This document shows, piece by piece, positions 8,811 through 18,267 of a DNA stretch of 64,000 nt; the stretch's first letter is position 1; every line of letters starts with the position of its first letter. The notes under the pieces were generated by a model. The model was not told the DNA's origin and did not search any database. It saw only the letters and a list, made by a program, of their open reading frames with translations. Origin of the DNA: Novosphingobium marinum. GTDB lineage: Bacteria > Pseudomonadota > Alphaproteobacteria > Sphingomonadales > Sphingomonadaceae. The DNA lies in assembly GCF_013408095.1 (NCBI RefSeq), contig NZ_JACBZF010000002.1:806001-870000 (forward strand), written 5' to 3'. The translations under genes were made by a program, and so were the position numbers.

Positions 8811-9185
8811 CGTCGAGGCCTCCTCATTGTGGTGGAGGGACCCGCTCTTGCCGGCGGATGACCCTTCCACGTGATCCCTGAAGGGGCGAATCTCGGGAAT
8901 TCGCCCCGTTGCCCGGCAGCAACCCCGAGTTGCAACCGATTTGATACGATGGCGTACGACTTACGTAGACATGGTGCAAAGGTCAATAGTTTCGCAAAGC
9001 ACTTGCCCACACCACGACGGTTCGTGTCGCCGGCCCTTGAATACCAACAAGATTCTTTCGCTGATTTTCCGCACCGCGTGATCGGTCAGGGCGCTTACAG
9101 GCGAATGGATGCTAGCATACGATTATGCCTTGATTGCTCGTCCGGTCGCGCAGAAGATGCGGCGAAACACCAAGCGAGGATGACG
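8811..9185. promoter_or_regulatory. Divergent promoter region between the receptor and oxygenase genes
   Basis: This 375-base stretch has no supported gene; an open frame from 8871 continues into the oxygenase but its residues 1-100 do not resemble the family. It must contain the promoters of both divergent units. A perfect palindrome is described separately at 9115-9128, and CGTA-CGACT-TACG, a weaker inverted repeat, occurs near 8951-8963. No regulator gene is present in this cluster. Confidence 0.5.
9115..9128. promoter_or_regulatory. Perfect palindrome, candidate operator
   Basis: GCATA at 9115-9119 and TATGC at 9124-9128 form a perfect inverted repeat around CGAT, 52-58 bases upstream of the oxygenase start. 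Position and symmetry suit an operator for a dimeric repressor, but no matching regulator is in the window. Confidence 0.35.
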
Positions 9186-10586
9186 ATGGAGAGGATCGAA
9201 GGCGATGCGCGCGCGGGCTTCGTGCCAGGCGAATACGAAATGCCTGTCGAGGGCGAGCGCCACCCGGTAGAGCGCAAGTCGCCGGCGCTGCGCGATGTGC
9301 AGCCGCACCGCGACCGCAACCTGACGGTCGATGCCGCGCGCTACACCAGCCGCGAGTGGGCCGAGCTCGAATGGCAGCGGCTCTGGCCGAAGGTCTGGCT
9401 CTGCGCGGGCAGGCTGTCGGACATTCCCCGCAAGGGTTGCTGGCTGCAATTCGAATTCGGCGTCGAATCGATCCTCGTCGTTCGCGGCGAGGGCGATGCG
9501 GTCCATGCGCTGCTCAACGTCTGCCAGCATCGCGGGCACCAGCTCGTCAGCGGAGACTTCGGCGAGGGGCCGCAATTCGTCTGCGGCTATCACTCATGGC
9601 GCTACGGCCTCGACGGGCGCAACCGCCACGTCACCGACCGCAGGTTCTTCCGCGAGGAGGCGCTGTGCGGAAAGCTCGACATGCCCTCGCTCCGCTGCGA
9701 GACCTGGGGCGGCTTCGTCTTCGTGAATTTCGACAACGATGCGATCCCGCTGTCCGAATACCTCGGCGAGATCGCCGACGTCCTGGCCGACTACCGGATC
9801 GAGGACATGGCGGTTGTGAACGACGTCGTCGTGCAGCTGGAATGCAACTGGAAGACCGTGCTCGACGCCTTCAGCGAGGCCTATCACGTCCACGTCACGC
9901 ATCCCGAACTCATGGAGGCGATCGAGGACAAGTACCTGCAGCACGATTTCTATGCCCACGGCCACAGCAGGCAATGGGTACCAAACGGCATCCCCAGCGC
10001 CCGGCTGGGCGAGGCGCGGCTGACCGAGCCGCTCAAGTACCTGCTCGCCGAGGCCGGGCTCGATCCCGCCGACTTCGCGGACAGGCCGGGAGACGTGCGC
10101 CCCGCCTTGCGCGAGGTCAAGCGGCGCAGGGACAATCCCTGGGGCCTCGACTACAGCCGCTTCACCGACAGCCAGCTGACGGACTCGTGGGCGATGAACC
10201 TGTTTCCCAACCTGCAGATCATCGTCCAGCCCGAAGGCGTCCTGTTCCAGCGCTACATTCCCGACAGGAACGATCCGCAGAAATGCCGCCAGCACATCAT
10301 GGCGCTGGCGCCCCGGCTGGGACCCGGCGTGCGACCGCCAGCCTACCTCGGCGGTTCGGACGTTCCCGACCCGGACAACCGGCCCGAACGGATCCGCACC
10401 AGCTGGGACGCGCCGGACCTGATCGACACGATCGGCCTGCTCCTCTGGCAGGACGTCGATACCACACGTCGATGCCAGCGCGGGATGCAGTCGGTTGGCT
10501 TCGACAAGGTGCGCTTTTCCGAGCAGGAGACGCGCAACCTGCACCAGTTCGCGGAAATGGATCGCTACCTTTTCGACGAACTCTGA
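9186..10586 (+). CDS. Rieske ring-hydroxylating oxygenase, alpha subunit (first)
   Basis: A 466-residue Rieske non-haem iron oxygenase alpha subunit. The [2Fe-2S] Rieske site is complete: Cys113-x-His115 and Cys133-x2-His136 (CQHRGH, CGYHSW). The catalytic iron ligands are in EAYHVHVTHP (His234, His239). Such enzymes insert one or both atoms of O2 into aromatic or other unactivated carbons, taking electrons from a ferredoxin and reductase. Neither partner nor a beta subunit is encoded nearby. GCGAGGA just before favours ATG 9186, though ATG 9180 is possible. It is followed 41 bases later by a second, different alpha subunit. Confidence 0.92.
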   Translation: MERIEGDARAGFVPGEYEMPVEGERHPVERKSPALRDVQPHRDRNLTVDAARYTSREWAELEWQRLWPKVWLCAGRLSDIPRKGCWLQFEFGVESILVVRGEGDAVHALLNVCQHRGHQLVSGDFGEGPQFVCGYHSWRYGLDGRNRHVTDRRFFREEALCGKLDMPSLRCETWGGFVFVNFDNDAIPLSEYLGEIADVLADYRIEDMAVVNDVVVQLECNWKTVLDAFSEAYHVHVTHPELMEAIEDKYLQHDFYAHGHSRQWVPNGIPSARLGEARLTEPLKYLLAEAGLDPADFADRPGDVRPALREVKRRRDNPWGLDYSRFTDSQLTDSWAMNLFPNLQIIVQPEGVLFQRYIPDRNDPQKCRQHIMALAPRLGPGVRPPAYLGGSDVPDPDNRPERIRTSWDAPDLIDTIGLLLWQDVDTTRRCQRGMQSVGFDKVRFSEQETRNLHQFAEMDRYLFDEL

Positions 10587-10627
10587 CGAATAGCGGCACG
10601 AAACCGCCGGCAAGCAAGGGAGAGATG

Positions 10628-11959
10628 ATGGACGCGACCACGACGATGAACGGCGGCGACCCGACGCGGCTTCGCGGCGATCCGATGTCGGGCGAGCGCT
10701 ACTGGTCGCGCGAGTTCGCCGACCGCGAATGGCAGTGCATGTGGAAGAAGGTCTGGCACATCGCCGGTCGCGAGAACGAGGTGCCCGAAACAGGCGATTA
10801 CCTCGTCCACGATTTCCTGCACGAATCGGTTATCGTCGCGCGCCAGCCCGACGGTTCGCTGCGCGCCTTCTTCAACAGCTGCCGCCATCGCGGGCACCGG
10901 CTGACGTCGCAAAGCTCCTCGATCGAGGCGTTCACCTGCCCCTATCACGGCTGGGTCTTCGGCATAGACGGAGAACTGCGCAACGTGCCCGACGCCGACA
11001 ATTTCCCGCAGGGCGATCCGTGCGGCAAGCTGTCGCTCAGGGAAACGCGCTGCGCCACCTGGGGAGGCTTCGTCTGGTACGCGATGAGCGACGAGGCACC
11101 CTCGTTCGAGGACTTCATGGGACCGGTGCTCCACCAGTACGATAGCTTCCCGCTGGAAAGTCTCGTGCGCGTCTTCCAGATCAAGATCGACCTCAACACG
11201 AACTGGAAGTTCGCGCCGGAGAACTTCTCCGAATCCTACCACACCCGCACCGCGCATCCGCAGGTTCCGGCATTCTGCGACCAGGATTACTGGAACGCGC
11301 GGCTCGAGATGTTCCCCGAGGGTCACGGGCGGACGATCCAGCCGTTCCGCCCCTCGCTGCGCGACAGTCCCGAAGGCTCGGAGCCGCACGTCTTCGACGA
11401 CGTGCTGCGGCACTGGGAGATCGATCCCGCGCACTATCGCAGCTTCGAGGAAAAGGTCGTCGAAGGCTGGCGCGACCTTGCCGAGGCGAAGCGCAGGCTC
11501 GGCCCCGGCCGCGGGTCGAAGCATTACGCGCGCCTCAGCGACAGCGAGCTCACCGAATCGATCCACTCGACGATCTTTCCGAACGTCGCGCTCACCTTCG
11601 GACCAGACGAGGTCTTCCTCCAGCGGACCGAGCCGCACCCCCATGACCCGGAGAAGTGCACCTTCGACCTCTGGGCGATGGTCTTCCCGGTCGAGGGCCA
11701 GACGATGACCGCAACCGCGATGGTCGGGACAGAGCGCCTGCCCATCCGGGAGGCCGAGCCGATCCGCCGGTCCTTCGACGGCGGGCGCGGCGTCCACGAG
11801 ATGCATGGCGGCGTGGTCATCCAGGACCTGATGCTGGCCGAGGGGCAGCAGCGCGGCATTCGCTCGCAAGCCTACGAGGACGCCTACCTTGCCGGACAGG
11901 AGACGCGCGTCCGCTTCTTCAACGAAGTCCTCAACGATTACCTCGAGGGGCGGCGATGA
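10628..11959 (+). CDS. Rieske ring-hydroxylating oxygenase, alpha subunit (second)
   Basis: A 443-residue Rieske oxygenase alpha subunit, distinct from its upstream neighbour. The Rieske cluster ligands are Cys85, His87, Cys104 and His107 (CRHRGH, CPYHGW), and the mononuclear iron site is in ENFSESYHTRTAHP. The start is ATG 10628 (or 10625), preceded by AAGGGAG. Its stop overlaps the start of the NmrA-type reductase (ATGA), so the two are translationally coupled. Two different alpha subunits in tandem suggest either successive hydroxylations or a mixed oxygenase; the sequence does not decide which. Confidence 0.92.
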   Translation: MDATTTMNGGDPTRLRGDPMSGERYWSREFADREWQCMWKKVWHIAGRENEVPETGDYLVHDFLHESVIVARQPDGSLRAFFNSCRHRGHRLTSQSSSIEAFTCPYHGWVFGIDGELRNVPDADNFPQGDPCGKLSLRETRCATWGGFVWYAMSDEAPSFEDFMGPVLHQYDSFPLESLVRVFQIKIDLNTNWKFAPENFSESYHTRTAHPQVPAFCDQDYWNARLEMFPEGHGRTIQPFRPSLRDSPEGSEPHVFDDVLRHWEIDPAHYRSFEEKVVEGWRDLAEAKRRLGPGRGSKHYARLSDSELTESIHSTIFPNVALTFGPDEVFLQRTEPHPHDPEKCTFDLWAMVFPVEGQTMTATAMVGTERLPIREAEPIRRSFDGGRGVHEMHGGVVIQDLMLAEGQQRGIRSQAYEDAYLAGQETRVRFFNEVLNDYLEGRR

Positions 11960-12852
11960 GCCGCCGGGTCCTCGTCACCGCCGCCGCCGGCAACCAGGGA
12001 CGCCTCGTCGTGCCGAAGCTCGCCAAGGCCGGCTTCGAGGTTCGCGCGTTGCGTGCAACGTCCGGCAAGGACGACGAGGTCCTTGCGCTCGGAGCGTTTG
12101 AAGTCATGGCGGGCAACGTTGCCGACAGGGGCTTCCTCGCCGAGGCGGTCGCGGGCGTCGACACGATCTACCACGTCGGACCGACCGCGCACCCTCTCGA
12201 GCGGGAAATGGGTTTCGCGATGGTCGACGCCGCGCGCGAGGCGGGGACCGGGCACCTGATCTACAGCTCGACGCTCTATCCCAACGCCACGAAGATGATC
12301 CAGCACAAGCTGAAGGGCGAGGTGGAGGAGCATCTTCTCGAAGCGAACATCCCCTTCACGATCCTCCAGCCTGCCGACTACATGATGCCCGGCGTGTTCG
12401 GCGCCACGTTCGAAAGCGGCGTCTGGCGCCAGCTCTACGACCTCGACCGGGTTCAGGCGATGGTCGCGCTCGAGGATGTCGCGGAAGTCGTCGCGAAAGT
12501 CGCGACCGAGCGCGAGGCCCACTACGGCGCGACCTACCAGCTATGCTCTCCCGGCAACTTTTCGGGCAACCACATCGCCGCCATCGTTTCGCAAGTGACG
12601 GGCCGACCGACGGGCGCCGAGATCATCTCACCGGACGATTACTTCGCGCACTTCTACGGCATGGGCCACGGCGACGAGTTCCGCTACGCCAAGGCGCTGA
12701 TCCGCGCCGTCGCGCTGTGGTACGGGCAGTACGATTTCGCGGGCAACGCCAACGTCCTCACCTGGCTGCTCGGACGATCCCCGCTCACGCTGGAACGGTT
12801 TGTCGAGCGCGAATGGCGGACGTGGCAAGAAGCTGCGGGAGAGGCGGGCTAG
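11956..12852 (+). CDS. NmrA-like NAD(P)-binding reductase
   Basis: A 298-residue atypical SDR of the NmrA / quinone-oxidoreductase-like group. The N-terminal Rossmann motif is VTAAAGNQGRLV (about 7-18), followed by the IYHVGPTAH, LIYSSTLYP and PFTILQPADYM segments typical of NmrA-like proteins; the Tyr-x3-Lys catalytic pair of classical SDRs is not evident. These proteins bind NAD(P)H and act as reductases or redox sensors. Overlap with the oxygenase gene (ATGA) places it in the same pathway, perhaps reducing an oxygenation product. Its stop overlaps the convergent sulfotransferase stop. Confidence 0.85.
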   Translation: MSRRVLVTAAAGNQGRLVVPKLAKAGFEVRALRATSGKDDEVLALGAFEVMAGNVADRGFLAEAVAGVDTIYHVGPTAHPLEREMGFAMVDAAREAGTGHLIYSSTLYPNATKMIQHKLKGEVEEHLLEANIPFTILQPADYMMPGVFGATFESGVWRQLYDLDRVQAMVALEDVAEVVAKVATEREAHYGATYQLCSPGNFSGNHIAAIVSQVTGRPTGAEIISPDDYFAHFYGMGHGDEFRYAKALIRAVALWYGQYDFAGNANVLTWLLGRSPLTLERFVEREWRTWQEAAGEAG

Positions 12853-14113
12853 ACCTCGCTCGGGATCGAGAAATAGTCCTGGTACCGGCGGAAATGCTCG
12901 CGCTCGCGGGCTATCCGGTCGGCATCGCCCGTCTGGTATCGGTGCGGCTTTCTTGCCTCCTGCGGGTTGCGCGCGAAGTGGTCGGCGATCGCCTCGCGCG
13001 CCGCTTGCGACAGGTCGATGCCGATCTGCGCATAGGTCTTTTCCAGCGCCGCCAGCGGATCGTCGACCAGTTCGTCGTAGCGGATGCTGGCGATCTGGTC
13101 GGAAGGGATGGTGCCGTTCTCGATCAGGTCGATCGGCGTCGATAGCCGCCTTGCCGACGCTTCCGGGTCGGTCATGAAATCGAACACGCTGGCGGGCGGG
13201 ATCGTGTCGCTGCGCGCCCAGACGAAGTTACCGATCATGTTGACCGCCGATGCCATCGCCTTGATCGGGTCTCGATGCGGCCAGATCAGCCGCGCGTCGG
13301 GAAAGACCTCCAGCACGACGGGCAGGTAGGCGGTCGCCTCGGGCGACTTCACTACCCAGCGCCGACGGGCGCGTTGCGCTGACGCAGCTTCATCACCCGC
13401 TTCGCATAGGCGAGCGAATTGCGCCGGTGCGCGTCGGTGATGAAGGCATTGTACGACGGCGTCAGGCCGAGGAGGTTGAGCCAGGCGGGGCACTGGAAAC
13501 TCATCGATTCGGCAAGGATCGTCTCCATCGGCTCGTCGCCGCCCCAGTCGTGGATGCGGTCGAGTTCGGGAGCGACGCCGGTCCACAGCGCGAAGTGCGC
13601 ATCGGCCCTTGCGATCCGCGCCGCGACCGGATCGTCGCCCGCCGGGAACATGCACTCCCAGGTCATCAGCGTCCGGTTCGCCGGGTCGAGGCCGAGCAGC
13701 TTCTGCAAGATCGAGGTGCCCGTACGGCCCTGGCCGACGATGAACACCGGCTCCTCGATCGCCTCGTCATCGATCGAGGGATCCTGCGCGAAGGCATGCT
13801 CGACCAGCAAGCGCCCGGCAAGCAGCCGGATCAGGTCGGCGCGCGCGAGCAGCCGCCCGGTGGGGTTGAGGTCGGCCTCTTCCTCGAGGCTCTTCAGGAA
13901 GACCGCGAACGGTTCGCGCCAGTCGTCCGCGCCGAAATCGGAAAGGCCGGTCTCTTTCCGCGCCGCCGCGATCAGCGAATCCGCATCGAGCGGAACGAGG
14001 TCGGTCAGCCCGGTAGCGCCCGCCAGCGCGTTGAATTGCTCGACCCACCCGGGCCGCTCGGGAGGGGACCAGGCCGCCTGGCGGCTCTGCTGCACCGTCG
14101 CACCGTCGTTCAT
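12849..14113 (-). pseudogene. Sulfotransferase-family gene broken by one frameshift
   Basis: Read as one protein of about 421 residues this is a sulfotransferase-family member. The N-terminal part from ATG 14113 has the PAPS-binding loop (FIVGQGRTGTS, about 125-134) and ends early at TAG 13354-13352. The C-terminal part continues in another frame as RRWVVKSPEATAYLP, then FPDARLIWPHRDP and ends at 12849. Restoring a single base near 13367-13369, a run of three C on the coding strand, joins the halves exactly. It may be a genuine loss of function or a sequencing error in a C run. The sulfonate acceptor is unknown. Confidence 0.85.
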
Positions 14114-14132
14114 CGCTTTCCTCCCCGCTCCG

Positions 14133-15416
14133 TCATTCGCCGTGCAGCTTGAGGACGCCGGCATGGCGCGAGCGCAGCTGCGCGGCGCGTTCCTCTGCCG
14201 ACACCGTTGCGGTGCCGGGCGGCAGGTGGTCGGCGATCTCGTCGAACTTCACCACCCGCGTCGAGGGGACCGGCGCCTTGGTCGCGCGATAATTACGGAA
14301 GACGAGCGAGCCTTGCAGCCGCCCCGTCGTATCGAGCCAGTTCTGCACGCCCGGATCGCGATGGGCGACGACCACGCGCAGCGCACCGTCGCCGTCCACC
14401 GCTGCGTGGTGCATGCTGATCGAGCTGTTGTGGTACATGTAGTTCAGCGAGCGGGACCAGACGTCGCCCAGCTGGTAGGACCAGTAGACCCCGTCCGGCA
14501 CCTCGTCGAGCTCGACGATAAGCGCCTCGTCGGGAGCGAGGTTGTAGATCGCCATGGCGTAGTTCGACGCCGGAGAGCCTACCGTGCTGGTGATCGTGCC
14601 CGGCAGGAAGCACAGGCGGTTGAACCCGGCGTCGCTGTCGTTGCGGGCCATCACCTTCGTCCGGGTCTCGCCGCCCTGCTCGTCCTCCGCCGCATTGCCC
14701 CGGTACCATTCGTAGAGGTTGATCGCGAAATCGCGCACCAGGTACTTCATGAAGGCGGTGGCGCGGTCGATGCGCTCTGCCATCGTCGCCTCGTCGAACT
14801 CGTCGTCGTCGTAGTGGTCGTCGGGCAGGGGGCTGGTGCGTTCGATGTGAAGGCTGGCGGGCGTCTGGTTCCAGTCCCCGGTCGCGCGCCTGAACAGGAT
14901 GAAGTTGTAGCCGCTGTCGGGCGACAGCTTCATCCAGTTGCCCGGCTTCTCCTGCGCGCTCACCGCGATCTCGTACGATCCGTCGTGGCCGACCTCGAAG
15001 TCAGCGAAGTCGTAATTGCCGACCACGTCCGATTCGGGGTGCCCGGAAAGATGCGCGATGACCTGTCCGAGGATCAGCACCGAATCGTTGAAATTGCCGG
15101 TGATGCGGTATTCCTGCTCCCCGTCGAGGAAGCACACGCCGTAGTAGAAGTCGGGCCCGTTCTGGCCGAGCGTGTACATGTCAGTCTGCCAGACGGTGTT
15201 CACGAACATGCGCGGGTGCAGGCGGCGGGGCGCGACCGCGAAGTTGTAGGCCATCGCGGTAGCCTCTATCGCGGCGTGGTAGGCGCGCGCGCGGCTTTGC
15301 GCAAAGCGCTCGAACCGTTCGCTTCCGGTCATCCAGCCCAGCACTTCTCGCTGCGCCTCGTGAAAGCCCTCCCACGCCTGCGCCAGCACGGGCGCGGCCG
15401 ATCCATGAGCATCCAT
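14133..15416 (-). CDS. DUF1214 domain protein
   Basis: A 427-residue protein of the DUF1214 family, a group of unknown biochemical role that often occurs in catabolic clusters of sphingomonads and mycobacteria. The family region is the C-terminal part (about 290-400), with the WSYQLGDVWSRSLNY, VAHRDPGVQNWLDTTG and GSLVFRNY segments. There is no signal peptide or membrane segment. It is immediately upstream of the sulfotransferase (19-base gap), in the same direction, and probably co-transcribed with it. Function cannot be given. Confidence 0.8.
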   Translation of the reverse strand: MDAHGSAAPVLAQAWEGFHEAQREVLGWMTGSERFERFAQSRARAYHAAIEATAMAYNFAVAPRRLHPRMFVNTVWQTDMYTLGQNGPDFYYGVCFLDGEQEYRITGNFNDSVLILGQVIAHLSGHPESDVVGNYDFADFEVGHDGSYEIAVSAQEKPGNWMKLSPDSGYNFILFRRATGDWNQTPASLHIERTSPLPDDHYDDDEFDEATMAERIDRATAFMKYLVRDFAINLYEWYRGNAAEDEQGGETRTKVMARNDSDAGFNRLCFLPGTITSTVGSPASNYAMAIYNLAPDEALIVELDEVPDGVYWSYQLGDVWSRSLNYMYHNSSISMHHAAVDGDGALRVVVAHRDPGVQNWLDTTGRLQGSLVFRNYRATKAPVPSTRVVKFDEIADHLPPGTATVSAEERAAQLRSRHAGVLKLHGE

Positions 15417-15496
15417 CGGACTCTCCCGGTCTCTTGTCGTTGCCGGGATGCTAAGACATTGTTCGCAGGATTACTACCTGCTTTTGCCGACCTGCA

Positions 15497-16945
15497 TCAG
15501 ACGCTCGCGTCGGCCCCCATGAGCTCTCGCACGTCGGTCAGCCGGCCGGTCACCGCCGCTGCCGCCGCCATCGCGGGCGAGACGAGGTGCGTGCGCGCGC
15601 CGGGTCCCTGCCGCCCGGTGAAGTTGCGGTTGCTGGTCGATGCGCAGCGCTCGCCCGCCGGGACCTTGTCGGGGTTCATGCCGAGGCACGCCGAGCAGCC
15701 GGGTTCGCGCCATTCGAGGCCGGCATCGGTGAACACCTTGTCGAGTCCCTCGGCCTCGGCCTGCTGCTTGACGAGGCCCGAGCCGGGCACGACGATCGCC
15801 CACTTCACGCCGTCCGCCTTGTGCCGTCCGCGCAGCACCTCGGCGGCGGCGCGCAGGTCCTCGATCCGGCTGTTGGTGCAAGATCCGATGAAGACGTTCT
15901 GCACTTCCACGTCGCTCATGCGCATTCCTGGTTCCAGGCCCATGTATTCCAGGCTGACGCGCGCCGCGTCCTGCTTCGATGCGTCGGCGAAGCTCTCGGG
16001 TGCGGGCACGGTGCCGCCGATGGGCACGGTATCCTCGGGGCTCGTGCCCCAGGTAACGGTCGGCTGCACCTGCGCCGCGTCGATGATGACCGACTTGTCG
16101 AACCGCGCTCCGGGATCGGTGGCAAGGCCCTTCCACCAGGCGACCGCCTTGTCCCAGTCCTCGCCCCGCGGGGCGTAGGGGCGACCTTCCAGATAGGCGA
16201 ACGTGGTTTCGTCGGGCGCGATCAGGCCGGCGCGCGCGCCGCCCTCGATCGACATGTTGCACACGGTGAGGCGGCCCTCGATGCTCATCTGCTCGAAAAC
16301 CTTGCCGCGAAACTCGATGACGTGCCCGGTGCCGCCGGCGGTACCGATGGTGCCGATGATGTGGAGGATCAGGTCCTTGGGCGTGACGCCGGGCGAAAGC
16401 TCGCCCTCGACGCGCACTTCCATCGTCTTCGCCTGCTTGAGCAGCAGCGTCTGCGTTGCCAGGACATGCTCGACCTCGCTCGTGCCGATCCCGAAGGCGA
16501 GCGCGCCGAGACCGCCGTGGCACGAGGTGTGGCTGTCGCCGCACACGATGGTCGCGCCCGGCAGCGAGAAGCCCTGCTCTGGCCCGACGACGTGGACGAT
16601 GCCCTGCTCGGCGGCGGCATCGTCGATGTAGCGGATGCCGAATTCGGGCGCGTTGCGCTCCAGCGCGGCAAGCTGCTGCGCGCTTTGCGGATCGGCGATG
16701 GGGATGCGGTTGCCGGCATCGTCGCGGCGTGCGGTGGTCGGCAGGTTGTGGTCGGGCACGGCGAGCGTCAGGTCGGGACGGCGTACCTTGCGGCCCGAAA
16801 CGCGCAGCGCCTCGAACGCCTGCGGACTGGTGACTTCGTGGACGAGGTGCCGGTCGATGTAGACAAGGCAGGTGCCGTCGTCGCGGCGTTCGACGACGTG
16901 GGCGTCCCAGATCTTTTCGTAAAGCGTGCGCGGTGTGTCAGACAT
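15497..16945 (-). CDS. leuC: 3-isopropylmalate dehydratase large subunit
   Basis: LeuC, 482 residues, the catalytic 4Fe-4S subunit that isomerises 2- to 3-isopropylmalate in leucine biosynthesis. Aconitase-family hallmarks are present: [12 protein letters not shown] at the start, [24 protein letters not shown], the first cluster cysteine in FIGSCTNSR and the pair in [10 protein letters not shown]. Length is normal. In related genomes leuC and leuD are usually adjacent; here leuD ends up about 10 kb downstream on the same strand. Supply of both subunits must therefore come from separate transcripts. Confidence 0.97.
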   Translation of the reverse strand: MSDTPRTLYEKIWDAHVVERRDDGTCLVYIDRHLVHEVTSPQAFEALRVSGRKVRRPDLTLAVPDHNLPTTARRDDAGNRIPIADPQSAQQLAALERNAPEFGIRYIDDAAAEQGIVHVVGPEQGFSLPGATIVCGDSHTSCHGGLGALAFGIGTSEVEHVLATQTLLLKQAKTMEVRVEGELSPGVTPKDLILHIIGTIGTAGGTGHVIEFRGKVFEQMSIEGRLTVCNMSIEGGARAGLIAPDETTFAYLEGRPYAPRGEDWDKAVAWWKGLATDPGARFDKSVIIDAAQVQPTVTWGTSPEDTVPIGGTVPAPESFADASKQDAARVSLEYMGLEPGMRMSDVEVQNVFIGSCTNSRIEDLRAAAEVLRGRHKADGVKWAIVVPGSGLVKQQAEAEGLDKVFTDAGLEWREPGCSACLGMNPDKVPAGERCASTSNRNFTGRQGPGARTHLVSPAMAAAAAVTGRLTDVRELMGADASV

Positions 16946-17040
16946 GAAAGCGCGGTTAGGCCCGCCGCCCGCGCAATTCAAGCGCGAACGGCGGGCCTTC
17001 GAAGGTGCCAAGTGGGAACGGCGATCCCCAATGCCGGGCG

Positions 17041-17451
17041 TCAGCCCCGGCGGCGGTCGCGGTCGCGGCGTTCGGCGCGCAGGGCGAGCTCTACGCCGTC
17101 GATGCGGTTCTTCAGGCTGCGCACTTCGCCGCGGGTCAGGCCGTCGCGGGCATATCGGGCATAGGTGCGGCGTATCTCGCGCGTGTCATGGCGAAGCGCG
17201 TTCGCCTCGCGCTTCGAAATCGTGCCGCGTCGCTGGGCGATGGCGATGCGGTCGCCCAGCCTGCGGATCTCGGCACTTACCTGCGCCGGGGTGGCGGCGG
17301 TGTAGTGGCGGGAATCGTAGTAGTTGCGGGTGTCGTGGCGCATATCGTGACGCGCGTTCGCGTTGTGATACCCGGTATCGTGCGCCTGCGCGGCAGGAAC
17401 GCCGGCAGCGAAACCGGTAGCGGCAAGAACGAACATCAGGGACTTGTGCAT
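17041..17451 (-). CDS. Secreted basic protein of unknown function
   Basis: A 136-residue protein with a clear signal peptide ([23 protein letters not shown], cleavage after about residue 23). The mature part is rich in His, Arg, Asp and Tyr at its N-terminus, then forms charged helices ([31 protein letters not shown]), and ends in a run of Arg/Asp. ATG 17451 has AAGGAGA upstream. The family looks like small periplasmic helical proteins seen in sphingomonads, but I cannot name it. It lies between leuC and the divergent crtZ gene. Confidence 0.75.
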   Translation of the reverse strand: MHKSLMFVLAATGFAAGVPAAQAHDTGYHNANARHDMRHDTRNYYDSRHYTAATPAQVSAEIRRLGDRIAIAQRRGTISKREANALRHDTREIRRTYARYARDGLTRGEVRSLKNRIDGVELALRAERRDRDRRRG

Positions 17452-17547
17452 GGCGGTTCTCCTTGGCTTGCGATGCACTTATCCATCTAGCCCGATGAAC
17501 CGTCACTGTCCGTCACATGGTGTAAGAAATTGTCGCAGGGCTGCGGC

Positions 17548-18084
17548 ATGGCTATATGGGCCGCGATGTCCACGCTCGTTGCCATAGCCATCGTCCTTGC
17601 CACCATGCTCGCCATGGAATTCGTCGCTTGGTCGAGCCACAAGTATATCATGCACGGCTTCGGCTGGGCCTGGCACCGCGACCACCACGAGCCGCACGAC
17701 AACCTCCTCGAGAAGAACGACCTCTATGCCGTCGTCGGCGCGGCAATGAGCATATCGATGTTTGCGCTCGGCAGCCCGCTCGTCGCCGGGGAGGCGGCAT
17801 GGTCGCCGGCGACGTGGATCGGTGCCGGCATCCTCGGCTACGGCATCGTCTACACGCTGATCCATGACGGCCTCGTCCACCAGCGCTATTTCCGGTGGGT
17901 GCCCAAGCGCGGCTACGCCAGGCGGCTCGTTCAGGCGCACAAGCTGCATCACGCCACCGTCGGCAAGGAGGGCGGGGTCAGCTTCGGCTTCGTCATCGCC
18001 CGCGATCCTGCGGCCCTGAAGCGCGAGCTGAAGGAACAGCGCCGCAGCGGCATCGCTGTCCTGCGCGCGGCTGTCGACGACTGA
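17548..18084 (+). CDS. crtZ: Beta-carotene hydroxylase
   Basis: CrtZ, about 178 residues, a di-iron membrane hydroxylase that adds hydroxyl groups to the rings of beta-carotene to give zeaxanthin. All four His clusters of the fatty-acid hydroxylase fold are present: HKYIMH, HRDHH, HDGLVH and HKLHH. Three or four hydrophobic helices separate them. The start may be ATG 17548 or ATG 17566; an upstream TTG at 17530 is less likely. No other carotenoid gene is in the window. The gene implies a pigmented, zeaxanthin/astaxanthin- or nostoxanthin-type sphingomonad. Confidence 0.93.
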   Translation: MAIWAAMSTLVAIAIVLATMLAMEFVAWSSHKYIMHGFGWAWHRDHHEPHDNLLEKNDLYAVVGAAMSISMFALGSPLVAGEAAWSPATWIGAGILGYGIVYTLIHDGLVHQRYFRWVPKRGYARRLVQAHKLHHATVGKEGGVSFGFVIARDPAALKRELKEQRRSGIAVLRAAVDD

Positions 18085-18267
18085 GCCGCGGCGTTTCCTA
18101 CTTCGAGTGTGCGGTGTACAGGAGCGTGCACCGCTCTCCTGGTATCGCTGGAGACATTTTTGGCATGCAGGGTGTCAACCGGCGCATTCTGCCGCATATC
18201 ATTGAAACAACAGGGAATTAGTGCATTCAGGTAAGGTGACGGGGTGTCAACTTCGTCGCCTTTGGTC

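Noticed and set aside
9134..10627. N-terminal extension of the second oxygenase in an open frame from 9134
   Set aside because: The extension is antisense-like, Arg/Pro-rich, and overlaps the real first oxygenase; the true start at 10628 has a ribosome site.
13419..16178. A 919-codon plus-strand open frame
   Set aside because: Runs antisense through the sulfotransferase, the DUF1214 gene and part of leuC; its Ser/Arg/Val-rich content is an artefact of high GC.
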